Source: Eubacterium sp. (GTDB taxonomy: Bacteria; Bacillota; Clostridia; Lachnospirales; Lachnospiraceae). Taken from it: a stretch of 64,000 nucleotides of DNA. The notes under the pieces are model-generated. The model was not told where the DNA came from, did not search any database, and worked only from the letters and a program-made list of their open reading frames with translations. This document shows, one piece after another, positions 8,827 to 20,649 of this stretch; position 1 is the first letter of the stretch; every line of letters begins with the position of its first letter. The stretch spans positions 1-64,000 of the forward strand of contig JAFUPY010000038.1 in the NCBI GenBank assembly GCA_017472565.1. The letters run 5' to 3'. A program made the translations under genes and the position numbers.

Positions 8827-10698
8827 CTAAGAAATGGATTCGTATGCGTCTATAATCTTTGCTGCCATCGATGCCGGATCAAGCCCAAGTTCTTTTCGCA
8901 ATTCATTTACGGTTCCATGTTCTACGAACTGATCTTCAATCCCAAAGTTCAGAACCTTATTGCTTTCCATATTTTGTTTCTGCAGCATCTGTAAAACAGA
9001 GGCACCATAGCCGCCCTCTAACACGTTTTCTTCCATGGTAACCAAAAGCTTGTGTGTCTTTGCCCCTTCTATGTGCATATCCACATCCAGGGGTTTCATG
9101 AAACGGCTGTTGACCAATGTTACAGAATATCCTTTTTCTGTAAGGATATCTCGTACCTGCTCTGCCACTTCCACCATATTTCCAATGGCAAACAGTGCAA
9201 TCTGCTCACCCTGATAAAGCATTTCTGCTTTTCCAAGCTCCAGCTTCTGGTGGAACTCTTTCAACCCGTCGTACGCCTGCCCTCTTGGGTAACGCACTGC
9301 GATTGGCCCGTTGAAATTGACTGCATAGCGAAGCATGGCAGCTAATTCCCATTTGTTTTTAGGTGCCATAACCGTCATATTTGGAATCATGGACAGATAG
9401 GAAAGGTCAAAGATCCCCTGATGTGTCTCACCATCTGCACCAACCAGACCTGCACGATCAATGGCAAATACTACCGGCAAATTCTGAAGGCACACATCAC
9501 TGATCATCTGATCAAACCCTCTCTGTAAGAAAGAGGAATATACTGCCACTACCGGTTTTAGTCCGGCTGCTGCAAGTCCGGCTGCAAAGGTAACTGCATG
9601 TCCTTCTGCAATCCCTACATCGAAAAACCGATCTGGGAAAGCATTGCGGAAACGTTTTAAGCCGGTTCCATCTGCCATAGCTGCTGTGATTGCAACCACT
9701 TTGTCGTCTTTTTCACCGATTTTTTTCAGAACAGATGATGCCACATCGGTATAATCTGCTTTTTCTTTTACTTTCTTTAACTCACCTGTGGCAATATGGA
9801 AAGCCGAAGTACCGTGGAACTTAGATGGGTAAGTTTCCGCAGGTTCATAGCCTTTGCCCTTCTCTGTAATCACATGTACCACCACAGGACCATTTACTTT
9901 GGCTGCTTCCTTTAGCAGTGCAATCATATCTTCAATTTTATGTCCATCCACCGGTCCAAGGTAAGTTGCACCCAGGTTTTCAAACATCATGCCAGGAATC
10001 ATCAATTGCTTCAAACTGCTCTTTGTTTTCTGCAGTCTTCTGGTAATGCGATCACCAAATGGCATTTTCTCCAGGGAAGAATGTACTCCGGATTTCAGAT
10101 CCTGATAGGCCTCGGCTGTACGCAAAGAAGCAAGGTGTTTGGAAAAACCACCTACATTTTCTGAAATAGACATCTTGTTGTCATTTAATACAATTATAAA
10201 ATTGGATTTGTTGACAGAAGCATTGTTTAACGCCTCGTATGCCATACCGCCTGTAAAGGAGCCATCTCCAATGACGGAAATCACTTTATAATCCTCTCTC
10301 AGAAGATCTCTCGCCTTTACAAATCCAAGTCCGGCGGAAATGGATGTAGAGCTGTGTCCAGTGTCAAAACTGTCACATGCGCTCTCGCATCGTTTTGGGA
10401 ATCCACTCAAACCTCCATGTTGACGAAGGCTGGCAAACTCCTCTTTTCTGCCTGTGAGAATCTTGTGTGTGTATGATTGATGCCCAACGTCCCATATGAT
10501 CTTATCCTTCGGCAGATCACAGATCATATGAAGTGCCAATGTAAGTTCTACAGCACCAAGATTGGAAGCCAGATGCCCTCCTGTTTTGGAGATGTTTTCA
10601 ATCAGAAAATCTCGAATCTCATCAGACAATTCATATAGTTCATTGATACTCAGGTCCTTAATATCATTGGCCTGATGAATACGCTCTAAAATTGCCAT
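8827..10698 (-). CDS. dxs: 1-deoxy-D-xylulose-5-phosphate synthase
   Basis: 623 aa, full length. A thiamine diphosphate enzyme that joins pyruvate and glyceraldehyde 3-phosphate in the first step of the MEP isoprenoid route. Seen: GHQSYTHKILTGR near the N-terminus, the ThDP motif GDGSFTGG followed by an Asn (LNDNKMSIS), the catalytic region GIAEGHAVTFAAG and DRAGLVGADGETHQG, and a transketolase C-domain. It lies 28 bases after ispA, so precursor supply and prenyl chain building are made from one operon. Confidence 0.97.
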   Translation of the reverse strand: MAILERIHQANDIKDLSINELYELSDEIRDFLIENISKTGGHLASNLGAVELTLALHMICDLPKDKIIWDVGHQSYTHKILTGRKEEFASLRQHGGLSGFPKRCESACDSFDTGHSSTSISAGLGFVKARDLLREDYKVISVIGDGSFTGGMAYEALNNASVNKSNFIIVLNDNKMSISENVGGFSKHLASLRTAEAYQDLKSGVHSSLEKMPFGDRITRRLQKTKSSLKQLMIPGMMFENLGATYLGPVDGHKIEDMIALLKEAAKVNGPVVVHVITEKGKGYEPAETYPSKFHGTSAFHIATGELKKVKEKADYTDVASSVLKKIGEKDDKVVAITAAMADGTGLKRFRNAFPDRFFDVGIAEGHAVTFAAGLAAAGLKPVVAVYSSFLQRGFDQMISDVCLQNLPVVFAIDRAGLVGADGETHQGIFDLSYLSMIPNMTVMAPKNKWELAAMLRYAVNFNGPIAVRYPRGQAYDGLKEFHQKLELGKAEMLYQGEQIALFAIGNMVEVAEQVRDILTEKGYSVTLVNSRFMKPLDVDMHIEGAKTHKLLVTMEENVLEGGYGASVLQMLQKQNMESNKVLNFGIEDQFVEHGTVNELRKELGLDPASMAAKIIDAYESIS

Positions 10699-10726
10699 AC
10701 TATAACCTTATTTAACCCTGTTACCC

Positions 10727-11614
10727 TTATTTATCTCTATACACAAGATACATTAAAAGCTGACTTAAGAACTCATTTTTAACAACCAGTGCGTTCATAA
10801 GCGCCACCGCATCTTTTGTCAACATTTCCACATCTTCACGGGCTTTTTCAATTCCCTCCAATGTGACATAGGTTGACTTTTCGTTCTTCTCATCGCTGCC
10901 AACCGGCTTGCCAAGAACCTCCAGTGTGCTGGTCACATCCAGAATATCATCCTGAATCTGGAATGCCAGACCAACATTTCTGGCAATGGCACCAACAATA
11001 TCCTGCTCTTTCCTGGTGGCACCTGCTAAAATGGCACCAATCAGCATAGCAGCTTCAATCAATGCTCCTGTTTTTAATTCATATATAAAATTCAGTTTTT
11101 CCCTGTTCAGTGGCGTGCCTTCGCTTTCAATATCCACCGTCTGACCGCCGATCATTCCATAGATACCGGCTTTTCTTGCAAAAACAGCCAGCGCCTTTGC
11201 CACCTGTGGATTGTTTGGTTCCATAGAAAGCGCAGAAATTGCCGTCTCAAAGGCATAATTGAGCAAACCATCCCCAGCAAGTATTGCCATTGCTTCTCCA
11301 TACACAATATGTGTAGTTTTTCTGCCGCGGCGATATTCATCGTTATCCATTGCAGGCAGATCATCATGAATCAGGGAATAGGTATGAAGCATTTCGATGG
11401 CAGCCATAAATGGTTCTATTACGGCTGATTTGCCGCCAAACAAACGATAGGTCTCCTGCATCAGCATTGGACGCAGACGTTTGCCGCCAGATAAAAAACT
11501 GTAATTCATTGCTTCAATTACGGTTTGCTGATATCCCTCTTCCTCTGGTAAAAACTGTGTGATCACATGTTCAATCTGTCTGGTTCTTTCCGCAATTTCC
11601 TTTTTTATATCCAT
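10727..11614 (-). CDS. ispA: Farnesyl/geranyl diphosphate synthase family (IspA)
   Basis: 295 aa. A trans-isoprenyl diphosphate synthase that condenses IPP with allylic diphosphates. The first aspartate-rich motif is DDLPAMDND (from residue 84) and the second is QIQDDILD; GGKRLRPML near residue 43 binds IPP phosphates. The short four-residue insert in the first motif is typical of bacterial FPP/GGPP synthases. Next to xseB and dxs, a conserved arrangement. Chain length cannot be fixed by eye. Confidence 0.94.
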   Translation of the reverse strand: MDIKKEIAERTRQIEHVITQFLPEEEGYQQTVIEAMNYSFLSGGKRLRPMLMQETYRLFGGKSAVIEPFMAAIEMLHTYSLIHDDLPAMDNDEYRRGRKTTHIVYGEAMAILAGDGLLNYAFETAISALSMEPNNPQVAKALAVFARKAGIYGMIGGQTVDIESEGTPLNREKLNFIYELKTGALIEAAMLIGAILAGATRKEQDIVGAIARNVGLAFQIQDDILDVTSTLEVLGKPVGSDEKNEKSTYVTLEGIEKAREDVEMLTKDAVALMNALVVKNEFLSQLLMYLVYRDK

Positions 11615-11684
11615 AACATGTTCCTCTTATAAGATATCTCTATCTTGTTTGCCAATCTTTCTTATAACACTAAAAAAGTACCAT

Positions 11685-11903
11685 CTAAAATGCTTTGACT
11701 TCTCCGGCACTGTTCAGCTCCAGCATCTTTTTCTCAATCAGATCTAACTTTTCATTGCACTGTTTGACCTTGGCAACACCCTGCTCATACATAGCAAATG
11801 CCTTGTCTAATGGCAGTTCTCCCGATTCCATCTGCGCAAGAATCTGATCTAATTCTTTAAATACTTCTTCCAAAGTTGCTTCCTGTAATATATTTTCACT
11901 CAT
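11685..11903 (-). CDS. xseB: Exodeoxyribonuclease VII small subunit
   Basis: 72 aa, usual size. Shows the XseB signature: TLEEVFKELDQILAQMESGE then LPLDKAFAMYEQG, two helices that bind the XseA C-terminal coiled coil in the single-strand exonuclease VII. The start overlaps the end of xseA by eight bases, indicating translational coupling for subunit balance. Confidence 0.96.
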   Translation of the reverse strand: MSENILQEATLEEVFKELDQILAQMESGELPLDKAFAMYEQGVAKVKQCNEKLDLIEKKMLELNSAGEVKAF

Positions 11904-13107
11904 TGATACTCGTCCTGTCCTTTACTTCTGCCTGCATGGTTCCGTCAAGCATTCGCAGAGAAATCATGTCTCCCGCCTGTACCTGAGATACGGATCTGAC
12001 CATTTCTCCCTTCCGGTTTGTTACATATGCACATCCACTGCTGATTCTGCGGAGGGGAGACAATCCCTCCAGACGGTGTGCATATACTTCCATTTGATGC
12101 TTTTTGCGCATCAGGATACGTTCCATGCTGTTTTGTAATCTATCCTCATATTCCATCGCTTGCTGACGCTTTTCCAATAACTGGTTCTGCGGGCTTAACA
12201 GTTCCAAACGCAAACGATACTGTTCCACGCGGGACTTGCTGTGGTCCAATTGACGAATCAACATCCGATTCAGCTGCAAGCGCTTTGCGGCAAGATCGTC
12301 CATCACAGCCTGAATGTCAAACACTGCCAATTCTGCTGCTGCAGATGGAGTTGGCGCTCTAAGATCCGCCACATAATCTGCAATTGTAGTATCTGTCTCG
12401 TGACCAACTGCCGAAATGATCGGTACGCTGCATTCAAAGATGGCTCTGGCAACGACCTCTTCATTGAACGCCCATAAGTCTTCAATAGAACCACCTCCGC
12501 GTCCAACGATCATCACATCAACCCCATACTGCTCTAATGCACGAATCCCATTCACAATACTTGCGGCAGCGCCCTCACCCTGCACCTGTGCCGGATATAA
12601 AATCAACTGTACGTACGGATTTCTTCTGGCAGAGATACTCTGAATATCCCTGACAGCAGCCCCTGTTGGCGCTGTAACAACCCCCACTGTTCTGGCAAAT
12701 CTTGGAATTGGCAGCTTGTACTCCGGGGCAAACATCCCCATCTCCTCCAACTCCTGTTTTAACTGCTCAAACTTCTGGTATAAAATTCCTGCGCCTTCTA
12801 ACACAATCTGTTCCGCATAAAGCTGATACTTGCCATCTCTTTCATACACACGAATGGCACCCAACACAATTACATTGTCCCCTTCCTTCATAGGAAATCC
12901 AAGACCCGTTCTGCGGCTTCCCGCAAACATAATTGCATTGAGTGTGCCAGTTTTGTCCTTTAATGTAAAATAAATATGTCCGGAAGAATGGTACTTACAA
13001 TTAGAAACCTCTCCCCGGACATAGATATGATTCATCATAAAGTCCTGGGCAAACATATTCTTAATGTAAGTATTTACCTGTCCTACTGAATAAACATTTT
13101 TTGTCAT
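11896..13107 (-). CDS. xseA: Exodeoxyribonuclease VII large subunit
   Basis: 403 aa. An N-terminal OB fold (about 1-100: VSNCKYHSSGHIYFTLKD) is followed by the catalytic core with GRGGGSIEDLWAFN and SAVGHETDTTIADYVAD and a coiled-coil C-terminal arm (about 260-340). With XseB it degrades single-stranded DNA from both ends without ATP. Its ATG overlaps the nusB stop as ATGA (13104-13107) and it overlaps xseB, so the three genes are tightly coupled. Confidence 0.97.
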   Translation of the reverse strand: MTKNVYSVGQVNTYIKNMFAQDFMMNHIYVRGEVSNCKYHSSGHIYFTLKDKTGTLNAIMFAGSRRTGLGFPMKEGDNVIVLGAIRVYERDGKYQLYAEQIVLEGAGILYQKFEQLKQELEEMGMFAPEYKLPIPRFARTVGVVTAPTGAAVRDIQSISARRNPYVQLILYPAQVQGEGAAASIVNGIRALEQYGVDVMIVGRGGGSIEDLWAFNEEVVARAIFECSVPIISAVGHETDTTIADYVADLRAPTPSAAAELAVFDIQAVMDDLAAKRLQLNRMLIRQLDHSKSRVEQYRLRLELLSPQNQLLEKRQQAMEYEDRLQNSMERILMRKKHQMEVYAHRLEGLSPLRRISSGCAYVTNRKGEMVRSVSQVQAGDMISLRMLDGTMQAEVKDRTSINE

Positions 13108-13499
13108 ACCAGTTTTGCCAAGATGCCGTTTACAAATCCGGCAGACTCATCTCCACCATATATTTTTGCAAGCTCCACAGCTTCGTTGATCGCAACGGAA
13201 ACCGGAATGTCTTCTTCATATTTCATCTCGTATACTGCAAGACGAATAATCGTAAGTTCCACCTTTCCCATACGGGATGTTTTCCATTTTTCTGCAGCAC
13301 TATTGATAGCTGCATCGATATCTTCCAGAACTTTTCCAATCTGTTTTATTTTGTTTTCAATGTACTCCAGGTCGGCCGGATTGTCATCTGGCAGATCTTC
13401 TGCAAACAGCGCGTACTGTTCTGGCATATCCTCCTGGGCATAAAACTCTATGCGAAACAGCATTCTGAAAATCTGTTCCCTGATTTCTCTTCGACTCAT
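13104..13499 (-). CDS. nusB: Transcription antitermination factor NusB
   Basis: 131 aa from the ATG at 13499, which has GGAGG five bases upstream; the longer frame to 13541 would run into asp23. All-helical NusB fold: SRREIREQIFRMLFRIEF at the start, VELTIIRLAVYEMKYEEDIPVSVAINEAVELAK and YGGDESAGFVNGIL at the end. With NusE it binds boxA RNA and helps rRNA transcription and processing. Twenty bases after asp23. Confidence 0.95.
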   Translation of the reverse strand: MSRREIREQIFRMLFRIEFYAQEDMPEQYALFAEDLPDDNPADLEYIENKIKQIGKVLEDIDAAINSAAEKWKTSRMGKVELTIIRLAVYEMKYEEDIPVSVAINEAVELAKIYGGDESAGFVNGILAKLV

Positions 13500-13519
13500 A
13501 AACTCCTCCGAGGATGGTA

Positions 13520-13897
13520 TTATTTTTCGTCTTTCATGCAAACCTCTGCAATGCGAACATTAACACATGCAACGTCAAGTCCTGTCATTGTCTCGATTGC
13601 ATTTTTCACCTTTTCCTGAACCTTTGCAGATACTTCAGGAATAGAATAACCATAAGAAATATTTAACGCAACATCTACAGAGACCTTGCGGTTGTCCATG
13701 AACACACGAACGCCTCTGGAAAGGTTCTTTGGTCCAAGACGGCTGATAATATCATTTGTGATATTGCCTGCCATGGAGCTAACTCCCTCAACTTCTGTTG
13801 CTGCAAGACCTGCTGTAATCGCTACTACTTCATCTGCAATCTGAATTTCACCAAGCTGATCTTCTCTAATTTTATAACCTTTTCTATCTTCAGCCAC
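13520..13897 (-). CDS. Asp23/Gls24 family envelope stress protein
   Basis: 125 aa with a GTG start; GGAGG lies eight bases upstream. Family features: GEIQIADEVVAITAGLAATEVEGVSSM and a second half SVDVALNISYGYSIPEVSAKVQEKV. Family members are small cytoplasmic proteins that bind the membrane through partners such as AmaP; their exact role is unsettled, with links to envelope stress and alkaline shock. It is the first gene of the nusB-xseAB-ispA-dxs run, a common Clostridia arrangement, with a promoter just upstream. Confidence 0.92.
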   Translation of the reverse strand: MAEDRKGYKIREDQLGEIQIADEVVAITAGLAATEVEGVSSMAGNITNDIISRLGPKNLSRGVRVFMDNRKVSVDVALNISYGYSIPEVSAKVQEKVKNAIETMTGLDVACVNVRIAEVCMKDEK

Positions 13898-13937
13898 GTT
13901 TTTTACCTCCTAAATGAATTGTCACACAGTTAGTATG

Positions 13938-13966
13938 ATTATACCAAACATCTTAATATTTGAAAA
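13938..13966 (-). promoter_or_regulatory. Likely promoter for the asp23-nusB-xse-isp-dxs operon
   Basis: Minus strand: perfect -10 TATAAT (13938-13943) with a TTTTCA -35 (13961-13966) at 17 bases. The -35 is weak. It lies about 40 bases upstream of the asp23 start. Confidence 0.55.
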
Positions 13967-13980
13967 GTTATTTACGAAAA

Positions 13981-16732
<2,752 letters not shown>

Positions 16733-16844
16733 CTCTTTTATCCAAATCCATCTGTTAGATTGTCGTTTTATCATCAAGAAACAACTATTTCTGATATAAT
16801 TTCTGACTCTTTATGATATCATATTTTCACACAAATAGAAATCG

Positions 16845-17243
16845 TTATTCCCAATGATTTACAATCTTTTTTATTAGTGTTTCTTCCATAGCAATCAGAT
16901 CTTTTGCCAACTCCCAGGCAAAAATTCCGGCCTGTTTGTTTTCATGGATCTGATACTTTAAGCTGTTGACCCTTTGCTGCATTTTCTTAGAAACTCCAGT
17001 CTTCTCGTCAGCATTTCTTTCCTCCTGCACCGTCTCTGCCATTCTCTGCTCTACTTTGTATAAGACATGGGACAAAGCAGTTTGGTATTCAGCCAATTCC
17101 CGAAGGAAATCTTTGGCACTTTCTACTTCCCACAAAATGCCATTCCACTGCATCTGTACAATTAATTTATCTATGATTTCATATTCTGCGGCTGCGGTCA
17201 GATATACCCATTTTAAAATCTGTATTTCTTCCTGCTGGTTCAT
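16845..17243 (-). CDS. Small helical protein of unknown function
   Basis: 132 aa from the ATG at 17243, which has AAGGAG eight bases upstream; an ATG two codons earlier is only two bases from that site. Not recognised. Almost all predicted helix: MNQQEEIQILKWVYLTAA, then YQTALSHVLYKVEQRMAETV and a Lys/Glu/Gln-rich middle, ending EETLIKKIVNHWE. No signal peptide, Cys motif or membrane segment. It stands alone between the terminator of the SH3b gene and the pseudouridine synthase gene. Confidence 0.6.
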   Translation of the reverse strand: MNQQEEIQILKWVYLTAAAEYEIIDKLIVQMQWNGILWEVESAKDFLRELAEYQTALSHVLYKVEQRMAETVQEERNADEKTGVSKKMQQRVNSLKYQIHENKQAGIFAWELAKDLIAMEETLIKKIVNHWE

Positions 17244-17334
17244 ACTCATTTCTCCTTTACCAAAAAGTATTTCCAGCAAAAAACAAATCCATCCTGCCAT
17301 TTTCATTTAGTATTAGTAAAACGCCGTTCAGCAG

Positions 17335-17374
17335 AAAAAAAGATAGCATCTGGAATATTTTCCAAATGCTATCT
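17335..17374 (-). terminator. Terminator after the SH3b protein gene
   Basis: AGATAGCAT then TGGAA (17341-17355) pairs with TTCCA then ATGCTATCT (17360-17374), and the minus strand continues into a T run. It lies just past the stop at 17387. Confidence 0.9.
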
Positions 17375-17386
17375 GCGTATTACGAC

Positions 17387-18991
17387 TTAATTTCCTAATA
17401 AATCAGAACGGATATAACCGGTATTTCCGTTGTAGGATACTTTGGTCCATCCCTCAGAGTCCCCTTCCACAATGGTAATGGTTCCACCCGGAGTTACAAC
17501 ATCGACCAGATCAGCCTCTGTACTCTTTGAAGCGCGGATATTAAGTGTGTCGTTAACAGTAATGGTGCTTCCTGCAGCATTACCTGTTCCTGCAGGCTGT
17601 TCCTCAGAAATAAAATCGGATCGGATATAGCCAACCAGATCTCCTGTCTGAACCTTTGTCCAGCCATTTTCTGTGGTCGCAAGACGAGTCACTTCTGCAC
17701 CGGCATAAAGAGAAGCTACCTTGGCAGCATCTGTGGATGGTGTCTGTCTCACATTAACAGAATCGTTTGTGTAAACAATGCCTTCTGCAGGTGTTTCTGC
17801 AACACCGTTATCTGGCTCAGGAGTATCATCCTCTTCGGTTGTACCAGGATCATCTACCGGAATATCCGGCTGCACATTCAGGTATGCTTCCATAGAGGCA
17901 GCCCAATCTGTCAATGCTGCTGGCAACGTAACAGTAACCATCTCGGTAAGTCCTTCACTTCCCTCCAGTGCAGCACTATAGTTATCCTGCACCTGTGTTA
18001 CCATTGACTGCATATCTGGTTCCAACTGGTACTCAGACATCAGTGCCATAATCTCTGTATTGCCCTGTGACTCTACATAAACCATGTTGTGTTCACTGTA
18101 AAGATTGTTCAAATACAGATCACCGTCCGCATTGGTCTCCACATAGAAGAACTGCATTCCTGGTGCTGTTTCTCTTACTTTGCTGTATTTCACTTCATAA
18201 TATGCAGCAACAATGTAATCGCCTTCTTTGGCTCCTTCAGATGCATAACATACGATATTATTGTAAGAATCAATATAATCACTGACAATGCGGATATATT
18301 CCATCTCATTATCAAATACAGGATCCAGAATTTCATTTAATACATAGGTATCGTTCTCAGCCAGGGCTGTGAAATATTCACCCATAAGCGCTTCAATTGC
18401 TTCCTGTTCTTTCACCTGATAGCTTTCTGTCCCTGAAGAAGTTTTCGGGACAGAGGAATGATTTTCCTTAAAATTCTTCACGCCAACAACAATAACGCCA
18501 ATGATAATGATCAGAACAAGAATACCGATACCGATAGCAACAATATTCTTTTTCGCAAAATTGATGGAATGCTCCATCTTCATCTCATTTACATCATGGG
18601 TTCTTCTGCGTGTCTTTTTCTTTTCTACATCCAGTTCATCTGGAATCTCTACCATCTGAATCTTATTGATCTTTCTTCTGTCTCGAACAGAAACTGCGTC
18701 AATGAACACAAGATCATCGTCATCTTCTTCCTCGTTTACACTGGTAAGATCTGTCTCAATATCATCAAAGATCATCATAAGGTCATCGTCATCGTCGTCT
18801 CCGTCATCGAACAGATTTACCTTATCTTCTTCCCCAAAAATCAGTTCCTCCACTGGCGGAACACCAGGTTCTTCTGTTTTCTGAACAGGTTGTCCATCTT
18901 TTTCACCTAAAAAGTCATTCAAAAAATCAATGTCCAAATCTGGAATATCGTCCATATTCACTTTATTATTTTCTCTATTTTCATTATTCAT
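17387..18991 (-). CDS. Membrane protein with two extracellular SH3b domains
   Basis: 534 aa from the ATG at 18991, with GGGAGG nine bases upstream; a longer frame would run into the tRNA gene. The N-terminal part (about 1-150) is very acidic, with runs of Asp (EEDDDDLVF, DDGDDDDDDL). A basic patch (KKKTRRRTHD) precedes one membrane helix at about 155-180. Outside lie a region of about 200 residues resembling NTF2/Cystatin-like folds, a Pro/Asp/Glu linker, and two bacterial SH3 domains (NVRQTPSTDAAKV and NIRASKSTEADLV), the second ending at the C-terminus. SH3b domains usually bind peptidoglycan. It starts 38 bases after tRNA-Arg and may share its promoter. Function unknown. Confidence 0.75.
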   Translation of the reverse strand: MNNENRENNKVNMDDIPDLDIDFLNDFLGEKDGQPVQKTEEPGVPPVEELIFGEEDKVNLFDDGDDDDDDLMMIFDDIETDLTSVNEEEDDDDLVFIDAVSVRDRRKINKIQMVEIPDELDVEKKKTRRRTHDVNEMKMEHSINFAKKNIVAIGIGILVLIIIIGVIVVGVKNFKENHSSVPKTSSGTESYQVKEQEAIEALMGEYFTALAENDTYVLNEILDPVFDNEMEYIRIVSDYIDSYNNIVCYASEGAKEGDYIVAAYYEVKYSKVRETAPGMQFFYVETNADGDLYLNNLYSEHNMVYVESQGNTEIMALMSEYQLEPDMQSMVTQVQDNYSAALEGSEGLTEMVTVTLPAALTDWAASMEAYLNVQPDIPVDDPGTTEEDDTPEPDNGVAETPAEGIVYTNDSVNVRQTPSTDAAKVASLYAGAEVTRLATTENGWTKVQTGDLVGYIRSDFISEEQPAGTGNAAGSTITVNDTLNIRASKSTEADLVDVVTPGGTITIVEGDSEGWTKVSYNGNTGYIRSDLLGN

Positions 18992-19029
18992 AGCGAGTAT
19001 CCTCCCGTTATAACAAATGATTCGCCAAA

Positions 19030-19101
19030 CGCAACCGGCGGGAATCGAACCCACATTGCAGGAGTCGGAGTCCTGTGTTCTATCCGTTAGACTACGGTTG
19101 C
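19030..19101 (-). tRNA. tRNA-Arg (anticodon CCG)
   Basis: On the minus strand the acceptor arm GCAACCG (from 19101) pairs with CGGTTGC (19031-19037), the anticodon stem CAGGA/TCCTG holds loop CTCCGAC, giving anticodon CCG, and the T arm contains GGTTCGATTCC. CCA is not encoded. It reads CGG arginine codons. A good promoter lies just upstream and a protein gene begins 38 bases after it. Confidence 0.96.
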
Positions 19102-19128
19102 AAATACGTTGATTAAATCAACTATAAT

Positions 19129-19157
19129 ATTTTACCATAGTGTATAATAAAAATCAA
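19129..19157 (-). promoter_or_regulatory. Promoter for tRNA-Arg (and probably the SH3b gene)
   Basis: Minus strand TTGATT (19152-19157), 17 bases, TAAAAT (19129-19134). Between it and the tRNA lies a small palindrome GTTGATTAAATCAAC at 19109-19123. No other clear promoter was seen between the tRNA and the SH3b gene. Confidence 0.65.
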
Positions 19158-19164
19158 AGCGTAT

Positions 19165-19680
19165 TTAGAGGACTGCGTCGACAGCAGTCATAATTTCTGC
19201 CGCAATTGCATCCGGATTTTTTCCATCGGTTGCAATTTTTACCTGACAGGCTGTTTCATAAGCACTTCTGCGCTTTTCCATCAACTGGGAAATAAACTCC
19301 ACATTCATATTTCCATTTAAAATCGGACGATTGGCAGAATGTTTTACACGCTCAAATACTGTCTCTGGTGTGGCAGTCAACAAAACAATCGTTCCGCTGG
19401 TTTTCATAAGGTCTACATTTTCCTTTCTTAAAACAACACCGCCGCCACAGGATACAATTGATGCATCCTTTTTTGCCAAAGCAGCGAGACATGCTGTTTC
19501 CAGGTCACGAAAATGGGATTCCCCGAACTGGGCAAAAATATCAGTAATCTTCATTCCTGCATCCTGTTCAATGACTGCATCCATATCTACTTCATCCCAG
19601 GATAAAGATTTATGCAGGGCGCGGGAAATGGTACTTTTCCCTGTTCCCATAAATCCTATCAAATATATGTGTTTTTTCAT
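19165..19680 (-). CDS. aroK: Shikimate kinase
   Basis: 171 aa. Phosphorylates shikimate at O3 with ATP, fifth step of the chorismate pathway. P-loop GFMGTGKST at residues 9-17, the shikimate-binding Asp in DEVDMDAVIE, Arg in FRDLE, and CGGGVVLR. The lid has ANRPIL. It follows aroD by 66 bases on the same strand and shares its promoter, forming one half of a divergent shikimate locus. Confidence 0.95.
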   Translation of the reverse strand: MKKHIYLIGFMGTGKSTISRALHKSLSWDEVDMDAVIEQDAGMKITDIFAQFGESHFRDLETACLAALAKKDASIVSCGGGVVLRKENVDLMKTSGTIVLLTATPETVFERVKHSANRPILNGNMNVEFISQLMEKRRSAYETACQVKIATDGKNPDAIAAEIMTAVDAVL

Positions 19681-19746
19681 TGAAATATTTCCTTACTTTT
19701 TTCTTAACCTATTCTCAAATTCAATTTAGTGCAAAAGGAAAACAAC

Positions 19747-20511
19747 TTAATCCGTCATGCTTTCGTGGAGCCAGTCTAAGATCTGTTTCAGCTTATCCGC
19801 CTGCATCTGACCTGGTGCCGACGCTTCTCCATCTGCGCCAAACGTAATACAGGAACCAAAGGCTTCGCCACAAATTCTGGTAATGACACCATATGGTCCC
19901 ATGGACATGGTAACAATCGGAAGATTCGGATAATGCTCTCTTGTATCGTTAGTCAGCTTGATCATACGAACCACATCATCATAAGAATTTGGCATCATGG
20001 CAAGCTTGGCAACATCTGCACCACCCGCTTCCATCTGATCCATCAGCATGTGTAAAATACGTTCATCCGGCGTTCCCTCAAAATCGTGATGAGAAGCGAT
20101 AATCTTCACACCCATTTTCTGGAATCGGCGAATCTCCTTTTCCGGTCTGGTGGCTTCAAAAAATTCCAGATCCAACATATCAATGGCACCTGACTTTGCC
20201 GCAAGTTCGTTCAGATACAGAATCTTTTTTTCTTCCAGAGATCTTGTGCCCCCCTGCTGTTTGGTACGGAAGGTAAAAAGAAATACCGTTTTGTCTAAAT
20301 ATGGTTTTACTTCTGCTAAAATTTCAGACACCTGCTGTGGCTGATCAACATCTGCAAATGCGTCTGAGCGCCACTCGATCATTTGTACACCGCGCTGTGC
20401 CAGTTCTATAATCTTTGCAATAATTTCATCCTTTTCTTTTTTTATAACAGGAATACAAATCACTGGTCTTCCTTCTCCAAATGTGATACCCTTTATATTG
20501 AAAATTCTCAT
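19747..20511 (-). CDS. aroD: Type I 3-dehydroquinate dehydratase
   Basis: 254 aa, the type I (Schiff-base) family. Dehydrates 3-dehydroquinate to 3-dehydroshikimate. The active-site His is in IIASHHDFEGTP and the Schiff-base Lys in DVAKLAMMP; EWRSDAF near residue 46 binds substrate. CGAGGGTAAGTC gives the binding site. First gene of the leftward aroD-aroK unit, with its promoter back to back with that of aroE. Confidence 0.96.
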   Translation of the reverse strand: MRIFNIKGITFGEGRPVICIPVIKKEKDEIIAKIIELAQRGVQMIEWRSDAFADVDQPQQVSEILAEVKPYLDKTVFLFTFRTKQQGGTRSLEEKKILYLNELAAKSGAIDMLDLEFFEATRPEKEIRRFQKMGVKIIASHHDFEGTPDERILHMLMDQMEAGGADVAKLAMMPNSYDDVVRMIKLTNDTREHYPNLPIVTMSMGPYGVITRICGEAFGSCITFGADGEASAPGQMQADKLKQILDWLHESMTD

Positions 20512-20546
20512 GACTTACCCTCGTTTTCTTTCGATATGCTCCATAC

Positions 20547-20575
20547 AGTATATCCTACATAAAAAAAAGGTGCAA
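20547..20575 (-). promoter_or_regulatory. Promoter for aroD-aroK
   Basis: Minus strand TTGCAC (20570-20575), 17 bases, TATACT (20547-20552). The -35 is five bases from the -35 of the divergent aroE promoter. Confidence 0.7.
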
Positions 20576-20579
20576 GTCA

Positions 20580-20608
20580 TTGACTTTTAAAATAAAAAGC
20601 ACTATTAT
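20580..20608 (+). promoter_or_regulatory. Promoter for aroE-aroF
   Basis: TTGACT (20580-20585), 17 bases, TATTAT (20603-20608), about 42 bases before the aroE ATG. It is head to head with the aroD promoter, so polymerase or a regulator bound here should affect both. Confidence 0.72.
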
Positions 20609-20649
20609 AATAAGAACCATTTAGTTATGAAAGGTATAACAAAAACATT

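Noticed and set aside
19030..19101. tRNA-Arg as an integration site
   Set aside because: No duplicate of the tRNA 3' end and no integrase or foreign-looking block beside it.
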